Assembly (NCBI RefSeq): GCF_001513965.1 | Contig: NZ_KQ948034.1 | Coordinates: 102,091-166,090 of the forward strand | Direction of reading: 5' to 3' | From: Streptomyces cellostaticus | GTDB taxonomy: Bacteria; Actinomycetota; Actinomycetes; Streptomycetales; Streptomycetaceae | DNA length: 64,000 nucleotides | In this document: one piece after another, positions 58,771-64,000 of the stretch | How positions within the stretch are numbered: the stretch's first letter is position 1 | How the letters are laid out: each line of letters starts with the position of its first letter | The notes under the pieces: model-generated | What the model was told of the DNA's origin: nothing | The model's database searches: none | Seen by the model: only the letters and a program-made list of their open reading frames with translations | Position numbers and translations under genes: made by a program

Positions 58771-59979
58771 ATGCGGGTTCTGTGCACCACGCTCGGCAGT
58801 CCCTCCCACGGACGTGCCCAGTTGCCCCTGCTGCGCGCCCTCGCCGAGGCCGGGCATCAGGTGCTGGTGGTCACCACCGATGTCCTCGCCCCCGTCTTCC
58901 GCGACGACGACGTCCAGGTGAACGCCGCTTTACCGGAATTCGACCCGACCGCCGGGATGGAACCGTACCTCGCCGGACTCCCGGACACCGCCGACCTGAC
59001 GGAGCGGATGGCGGCGATGACCCGGCTGCTGCTGCGGACCGTGGCCGGGCCGGGCGTCAAACCGCACCTGGACATACTGCTCCCCCTCGCCCGGGACTTC
59101 CGCCCCGATCTGATCCTGCGCGACGGCATGGACATGGGCGCCGTGCTCACCGCCGAGCTGCTGGGCGTACCGCAGCTGCCGACGCCCTCCGGGTTCAGCA
59201 ACATCCTGGACCCCGCCGAAGTGCTCCCGCAGCTCAACGAGCGGCGTCAGGAGCTGGGGCTGCCCGTGCGGGACGACCCGCTCTCCGTCGTACCGCACGG
59301 CCGCGTCGACTACGTGCCGCCCGCCTTCTCCTTCGCCCGGCATCTGCCCCGGGCATGGGCCTACCGGCAGACGGTGGACGTCGAGCGCGGCGGGGTGCTG
59401 CCGGAGTGGGCCGCCGCACTGTGCACGGACCGGCCGCTGGTGTACGCCGCGATCGGCACCGCTCTGCCGGTGCTGCGCGAGCGCATGGCGGGCCGGTCCA
59501 CGCCGCTGCCCGTGAAGATGCCGGACGCCGCCGAGAGCCTGCGCGCGATCGTGGGGGCGGCGACGGAGCTGGACGACTGCACGGTGGTCGTGTCCACGTC
59601 CGGGCTACCGCTGGACACCGAGGGTCTGCCCGGGCACATCCATGTCACCGAGCGGGTGCCGCAGCCGCTGCTGCTGGAGTCGGTCGACCTGTTCGTCACC
59701 CACGGCGGCTTCAACAGCATCCGCGAGGCGATGCGCACCGGCACGCCGCTGGCGGTCCTGCCGCACTTCGGGGACCAGCACGCCAACGCGGACCGCGTGG
59801 AGGAGCTGGGTCTGGGCCGCCACATCACCGACCGCAGCGCGGACGGCATCGCCGACGTGTGCCGCAAGCTCCTCGCCGACCCCGCGCCCCGGGCACGGGC
59901 CCGGTCGGCCCAGCTGGCGATGCTGGCGCTGCCGGGCATCGAGCGCTCGGTCGCCGACCTGGAGGGGATCGCCAGTTGA
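58771..59979 (+). CDS. GT1 family glycosyltransferase (UGT-like)
   Basis: The 402-residue enzyme is of the macrolide/antibiotic glycosyltransferase type. The N-terminal acceptor domain starts MRVLCTTLGSPSHGRAQLPL, and the C-terminal donor domain has HGGFNSIREAMRTGTPLAVL and FGDQHANADRVEELGLG. A TTA codon occurs at residue 54 (58930-58932). It probably transfers the sugar acid made by the preceding dehydrogenase, such as glucuronate, to a small molecule. ATG start, GAGAGAAAGG upstream. Confidence 0.92.
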   Translation: MRVLCTTLGSPSHGRAQLPLLRALAEAGHQVLVVTTDVLAPVFRDDDVQVNAALPEFDPTAGMEPYLAGLPDTADLTERMAAMTRLLLRTVAGPGVKPHLDILLPLARDFRPDLILRDGMDMGAVLTAELLGVPQLPTPSGFSNILDPAEVLPQLNERRQELGLPVRDDPLSVVPHGRVDYVPPAFSFARHLPRAWAYRQTVDVERGGVLPEWAAALCTDRPLVYAAIGTALPVLRERMAGRSTPLPVKMPDAAESLRAIVGAATELDDCTVVVSTSGLPLDTEGLPGHIHVTERVPQPLLLESVDLFVTHGGFNSIREAMRTGTPLAVLPHFGDQHANADRVEELGLGRHITDRSADGIADVCRKLLADPAPRARARSAQLAMLALPGIERSVADLEGIAS

Positions 59980-60108
59980 CCCGGGCGGCCGGTTGACCAG
60001 TCGGCCGGCCGGCCGGTCGCCGGGCCGGGGCCGGGGGCAGGACGGGAGCCACGCCCCGCCCCCGGCCCAGCCGACACCCCCACCCGCCCCCACCCCCGAG
60101 GACGACAC

Positions 60109-61725
60109 GTGACCTTCTCCGACACCCAGCGCCAGGGCGCGGCAGGGGACGCGCCCGAGCGGCTCAGTCACCGGCAGATCACCACCGTCATGTCCGGGCT
60201 GGTACTCGGCATGTTCCTGGGGGCGCTGGACCAGACGGTGGTCTCGTCCGCGCTGCGGACCATCGCCGACGACCTGCACGGGCTGACCGCCCAGGCGTGG
60301 GTGACCACCGCGTATCTCATCACCGCCACCATCGCGACACCGCTGTACGGCAAGCTCTCCGACATCCACGGCCGCCGACCCGTCTACCTCGCCGCGATCG
60401 CCCTGTTCACGGTCGGCTCGCTGCTGTGCGGATGCGCCGGGTCGATCTACGCACTTGCGGCGTTCCGCGCGGTGCAGGGCCTCGGCGGCGGTGGGCTGAT
60501 GTCGCTGGCGATGACGATCGTCGCCGACATCACCACCCCGCGCGAAAGGGGCCGGTACCAGGGCTACTTCATGGCCGTGTTCGGCGGCGCCAGCATCGTC
60601 GGCCCGCTGGTGGGCGGCGCGTTCGCGGACCGGGCCACACTGCTCGGCATCGACGGCTGGCGCTGGATCTTTCTGATCAACGTGCCACTCGCCGCCGCGG
60701 CCGCCGTGACGATCGTCCGCGTGCTGCGCTTCCCGCACCGGCGGGTCCGGCACCGGCTCGACCACCCCGGAGCGCTCGCCCTGGCCGTGGGGCTCGTACC
60801 GCTGCTGACCGTCGCCGAGCAGGGCCGCACCTGGGGGTGGGACTCGCCCCGGACGCTGTCGATGTACGCGATCGGCCTGGTGGGGCTCGTCGTGTTCGTC
60901 GTGGTGGAGCGGCGACTGGGCGACGCCGCGCTGCTGCCGCCGCGCCTGTTCCGCATCCGCGCCTTCCGGCTGGGCGTCGGGCTGCACTTCGTCGTCGGCG
61001 TCGGCATGTTCGGCGCGATGACGACGCTGCCGCTCTACCTCCAGCTCGTACGCGGCATGAGCCCCATGGCGGCAGGTCTGGCCACCCTGCCCACGGTCGC
61101 CGCGAATCTCGCGGTGACGCTGCTGGTGGGCCGGCTGATCGCCCGGACCGGCCGGTTCAAGGTCCACCTCGTCGCCGGTCTCGGCTCGTTCACCGCCGCG
61201 ATGCTCGTCTTCGCCACGCTGCGCGTGGACAGCCCGCTGTGGCACGCGTCACTCGGCATGACCCTGATGGGCGCGGGGCTCGGCGCGTCGATGCAGACGC
61301 TCACCACGCTCGCGCAGTGCGAGGTGCCCCGTACGGACATGGGCGCGGCGACGGCGTCGGTCAACTTCTTCCGTTCCAACGGCGGCACGGTCGGCACCGC
61401 GGCGTTCCTGTCGGTCCTGTTCGCCACGGCGGCCGGCCGTATCGCCGGCCGGCTGGCCGAGGCCCGCCACGACCCGGCCTACCGCCGTCTGCTGGCCCAG
61501 CCCGACAACGCGCACGCCCTGGCGGGCGTCCTGCGCCCCGGTGGCGGTGTCGACCTGGAGGACTCCGCCTTCCTGCGCGCCCTCGACCACGGCGCGGCGG
61601 TACCGTTCCTGGAGGGGTACGTCGCCTCGATGCGCCTCGTCTTCCTCACCGGCGCCGCCGTGACCCTGGTCGCCTTCGTGATCGCGGCCTGGCGGGTGCC
61701 GAACCTCACGCTCTCCGACGAGTAG
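60109..61725 (+). CDS. MFS multidrug exporter (DHA2 type)
   Basis: The 538-residue protein has about 14 TM helices, the DHA2 layout. Conserved motifs include LDQTVVSSALRTIADDL, LSDIHGRRPVYL and GGLMSLAMTIVADI. It probably exports the glycosylated product of the two upstream genes or the parent compound. GTG start. The 129-bp gap to the glycosyltransferase is G/C-rich and has no clear promoter, so one operon is likely. Confidence 0.92.
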   Translation: MTFSDTQRQGAAGDAPERLSHRQITTVMSGLVLGMFLGALDQTVVSSALRTIADDLHGLTAQAWVTTAYLITATIATPLYGKLSDIHGRRPVYLAAIALFTVGSLLCGCAGSIYALAAFRAVQGLGGGGLMSLAMTIVADITTPRERGRYQGYFMAVFGGASIVGPLVGGAFADRATLLGIDGWRWIFLINVPLAAAAAVTIVRVLRFPHRRVRHRLDHPGALALAVGLVPLLTVAEQGRTWGWDSPRTLSMYAIGLVGLVVFVVVERRLGDAALLPPRLFRIRAFRLGVGLHFVVGVGMFGAMTTLPLYLQLVRGMSPMAAGLATLPTVAANLAVTLLVGRLIARTGRFKVHLVAGLGSFTAAMLVFATLRVDSPLWHASLGMTLMGAGLGASMQTLTTLAQCEVPRTDMGAATASVNFFRSNGGTVGTAAFLSVLFATAAGRIAGRLAEARHDPAYRRLLAQPDNAHALAGVLRPGGGVDLEDSAFLRALDHGAAVPFLEGYVASMRLVFLTGAAVTLVAFVIAAWRVPNLTLSDE

Positions 61726-62023
61726 CCTTCACCCGTACGAGGGCATGACGGCCGACCACGGCCAACCGACACGTGCCCGACCAGCCGTCAGAAACCGCAT
61801 CAGGGCGTAATGGAGTACAACGACAGAACCACACGACAGGTTTCGCTCCCACCTCGTTGCCCGGCGTGACCTGCCGTGATACACAGAGTGACCGTACGGG
61901 TCATTCGTACGAAACCCGCCAGTCAATGACGTCAAGTCGACATACGACGGCGACGTTGTCGGCGAGAATGAGGCTTGACCTCTGCACACGGCAGAGGCGA
62001 TGGAGAACTACCCACCAGGGGCG
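61726..62023. other. Intergenic region rich in palindromes before the secretion cluster
   Basis: TGACC-GTACG-GGTCA (61889-61903), TTCGTACGAA (61904-61913), TGACGTCA (61926-61933) and the hairpin CCTCTGC-ACACG-GCAGAGG (61979-61997) lie within 110 bp. TTGACC (61975) overlaps the hairpin. This density suggests control of the cluster that starts at 62024. No gene was seen. Confidence 0.5.
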
Positions 62024-62341
62024 GTGACTTACATGCTCTTTGCGGCCGACAAGGGAGACATCAACACCATCATCGGCGGGATCGCTCCGGACTGGGGCCC
62101 CTTCGGCAGCCTGGGCAACGAAGCCAAGGTGATGATCGAGGTGGTCATGGCCGTGGCCATTCTGCTCTGCCTCGGCATCGCGGTCTGGGGTGCGGCCAAA
62201 CAGCGGATCGGCGCCACCGCCCTGCGGGACACCTTCAGCGCGGAACAGGGCAAGGGCCTGATCATCGCCGGCCTCACCGGGGTCTTCATCATCGGCTCCC
62301 TCGGCACACTGTTCACGATCGTGTACGGCATGGCGGTCTGA
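62024..62341 (+). CDS. Two-TM membrane protein of a T4SS-like cluster
   Basis: The 105-residue protein has a short N-terminus (MLFAADKGDINTIIGGIAPD) and two hydrophobic helices (about residues 35-55 and 80-100) separated by a basic loop. It resembles the small pilin/VirB2-like membrane subunits found at the start of actinobacterial conjugation-like loci. The GTG of VTYMLF is used; the ATG three codons later is an alternative. AGGGG precedes it. Confidence 0.75.
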   Translation: MTYMLFAADKGDINTIIGGIAPDWGPFGSLGNEAKVMIEVVMAVAILLCLGIAVWGAAKQRIGATALRDTFSAEQGKGLIIAGLTGVFIIGSLGTLFTIVYGMAV

Positions 62342-62520
62342 CGGGCCGTTCCCTCGCCTGTCCTCCCGGGCACGCCCGGCCGTCCCCCTCCACCCCACCC
62401 ACCCGTCGTGCCCACCGGCTGAGGTTGCGTTTCCCTGATGTCGAGTCACCACACCGCGCCCGCGCGAGAACCAGCACGGCTACCGTCGTATGTCTACGAG
62501 GTAGAGGGGGCGAACGCGGC

Positions 62521-63339
62521 ATGAGTCCCGGAGACGAGCAGGGCTACACCGAAGCGGGCCAGACCCGGACCCGGCTGCCCGGGGGCGACCCATACGGCGG
62601 CGCACCCCGACGAGGCGGCCGTTCCTCCTCCCGGAGCCTGGTCACGGTCGTCGGCGTGGTCGTCCTCCTGATCGCCGCCATCGCCTTCGCGAACCGAGGA
62701 GACGATTCGTCAGCGGGCGGCACGACGAAGAAGGGCGACCACCCGCACACGTCGTCAACCGCGGCGAGCGGAACGAACCCGGTGGACACCAAGGCAGGCA
62801 ACATCCCGTCGGGCTTCGCCCATACGGCGCAAGGGGCACAGAGCGCTGCGGCCAACTATGCGGTGGCGTTGGGGTCGGCCGGGATGTTCAACAAGGCCGA
62901 ACGCGACTTCATCCTCCAGTCCATCGTCACGCCCTCCAAGGTGACGAGTTCCGAGGCAGCGATGGACAACGCGTACACGCCGGCCTTCAATCAGAACCTC
63001 GGCCTGACCAAGGACGGCGCGGCTCCGAGGGGCTACACGTTCGTCTCGCGCACGAGCCCGATCGGAACCAAGGTCACGGAGTCCACCAGCGACACCGCCA
63101 CGGTCGCGGTCTGGTGCAGCGGGCTCCTCGGTCTCGCGGGCGACAAGTCCACCAACCCGGTCACCAACAGCTGGTTCACCATCACGATGAAACTCGAGTG
63201 GACCGCCGGTGACTGGAAGATCATCACGCATTCCCAGCAAGAGGGTCCGGCGCCCGTTCCCGGCGACGACAGGGCCTCCGGCTCGGACGAGATCTCGAAG
63301 GCAGTCGATGAGTACGGAGGGTTCACCTATGCCCGCTAA
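62521..63339 (+). CDS. Membrane-anchored protein of the T4SS-like cluster
   Basis: The 272-residue protein has a Gly/Arg-rich cytoplasmic start, one TM helix (LVTVVGVVVLLIAAIAFA) and an extracytoplasmic domain (AANYAVALGSAGMFNKAERD; MKLEWTAGDWKIITHSQQEG). Position and shape resemble the VirB8-like or conjugation-accessory subunits of actinobacterial T4SS-like loci; the family itself is not certain. Its stop overlaps the next gene. Confidence 0.75.
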   Translation: MSPGDEQGYTEAGQTRTRLPGGDPYGGAPRRGGRSSSRSLVTVVGVVVLLIAAIAFANRGDDSSAGGTTKKGDHPHTSSTAASGTNPVDTKAGNIPSGFAHTAQGAQSAAANYAVALGSAGMFNKAERDFILQSIVTPSKVTSSEAAMDNAYTPAFNQNLGLTKDGAAPRGYTFVSRTSPIGTKVTESTSDTATVAVWCSGLLGLAGDKSTNPVTNSWFTITMKLEWTAGDWKIITHSQQEGPAPVPGDDRASGSDEISKAVDEYGGFTYAR

Positions 63340-64000
63340 TCGTCGCGTACTCACCCTGGCCGCCGCCGTCACGGCCGTCCAGACGGCAGCGGTCCTCGCG
63401 GCCACCCATGCCTTCGCCGCGCCCTCACCCACGCCCTCGCCCACGCCTTCACCCACGAAGAGCAACGACCCCTGCGGCCTGATCCACGGAGCCGCCAAAC
63501 AGTTCTGCGAAAAGGACAACGGCTCCAAGGGCTCAGGCGGCACCACCCCCGACGACCCCTCCCTCGGCACCCTCGACCCCCTCACCTCCCTCGCCAAGGG
63601 CTGCGCCAACGCCGCCTCCTGGACCATCCAGAAGCTCAGCCACGCCGTGAAGGAGACCGCGAACGTCGACTTCACGAACACCAAGTTCCTCCAGCAGTAC
63701 GCCGTCGTCTTCGCCGCGTCCACGATCCTGACGCTCCTGCTGTGGCTGCTGGCCGTCGCCAAGAGGGCCGTACGAGGCGTGCCGCTCACCACCGCCATCT
63801 CCGAAGCCATCGGCTTCCTCTGGCTGACCGTGCTCGCCTCCGCCTTCACGCCCCTGATCCTGTACACCGTCGTCTCGGCGACCGACGCCGTGACCGACGT
63901 ACTCGCGAAGGCCACCGGCGACCAGGCCGACACGTTCTTCGGCACCTTCTCCGGCGCCCTCGGCAAGGGCACCGACATCGGCGGCGGCCCCATCATGCTG
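63329..64000 (+). CDS. Polytopic membrane protein, TrbL/VirB6-like, partial at window end
   Basis: The open frame runs 224 codons to the edge of the window without a stop. It starts at ATG with GGAGG upstream. A signal peptide (VLTLAAAVTAVQTAAVLAAT) precedes a Pro/Thr/Ser stretch and Cys pairs, and then hydrophobic helices begin (VVFAASTILTLLLWLLAVAK; FLWLTVLASAFTPLILYTVV). A TrbL/VirB6-type channel subunit is the best guess. It overlaps the preceding gene. Confidence 0.72.
   Translation, partial: MPANRRVLTLAAAVTAVQTAAVLAATHAFAAPSPTPSPTPSPTKSNDPCGLIHGAAKQFCEKDNGSKGSGGTTPDDPSLGTLDPLTSLAKGCANAASWTIQKLSHAVKETANVDFTNTKFLQQYAVVFAASTILTLLLWLLAVAKRAVRGVPLTTAISEAIGFLWLTVLASAFTPLILYTVVSATDAVTDVLAKATGDQADTFFGTFSGALGKGTDIGGGPIML

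Noticed and set aside
57302..61725. Complete antibiotic biosynthesis cluster.
   Set aside because: Only sugar activation, transfer and export functions are present. No polyketide, peptide or terpene synthase lies in the window.

Overview
The window is a 64 kb piece of a Streptomyces chromosome. The evidence is very high G+C, frequent GTG and TTG starts, many overlapping ATGA/GTGA gene junctions, and a set of core actinobacterial genes: the c-di-GMP-dependent anti-sigma factor RsiG, mycothiol synthase MshD, GlnR, the nickel regulator Nur, PPK, CsoR and the Pst system. From memory, much of the order matches the S. coelicolor SCO4180 to SCO4130 interval read backwards. No rRNA, tRNA, CRISPR array, integrase or intact insertion sequence was seen.

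Layout. 0-11.4 kb: an RraA-like protein, a deazaflavin/hemerythrin fusion, a HelD-like helicase with a TetR regulator, an accessory island (two-TM sensor protein, two HAD phosphatases, two tandem GntR regulators), an Eis-like acetyltransferase, rsiG and dtd. 11.7-20.2 kb: housekeeping genes (YgfZ, Nur, a nitrobindin-like protein, DsrE, DUF3099, a secreted beta-helix protein, an LmeA-like protein), a cysteine-type leader peptide ahead of sseA and DUF1416, and a MoaD-like protein. 20.2-27 kb: a hydrolase, glnR, a LacI regulator, and an HtrA protease followed by an OmpR/histidine-kinase pair that probably controls it. 26.9-30.7 kb: an accessory pocket with a toxin/antitoxin-like pair, an XRE-DUF397-DUF397 operon facing two small genes, a small secreted peptide and a broken pectinesterase. 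30.8-45.2 kb: mshD and a phosphate block (ppk, CHAD, NUDIX, csoR, DUF47, pit, pstB-A-C-S) with a PHO box at pstS. 45.4-56.2 kb: mostly exported proteins (flavin oxidase, PAP2 phosphatase, NlpC/P60 transglycosylase, trypsin-like protease, cupredoxin, sedolisin) plus two SDRs and a TetR regulator. 56.4-61.7 kb: a TetR-controlled UDP-sugar dehydrogenase, glycosyltransferase and MFS exporter cassette with TTA codons. 62-64 kb: the start of a membrane/secretion cluster that resembles type IV secretion or conjugation loci.

How parts work together. Phosphate uptake, storage and PhoP control are grouped at 33-45 kb. Sulfur transfer (sseA, DUF1416) sits behind a leader-peptide switch. The most unusual element is the 4.4-8.8 kb island. 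There, a membrane protein and two GntR repressors appear to share one C-terminal sensor domain and are co-located with two HAD hydrolases carrying the same atypical DFDGP[IV]CRL motif. Several candidate operators (XRE palindromes, paired TetR inverted repeats, 9-bp and 11-bp iterons) can be read directly from the sequence.
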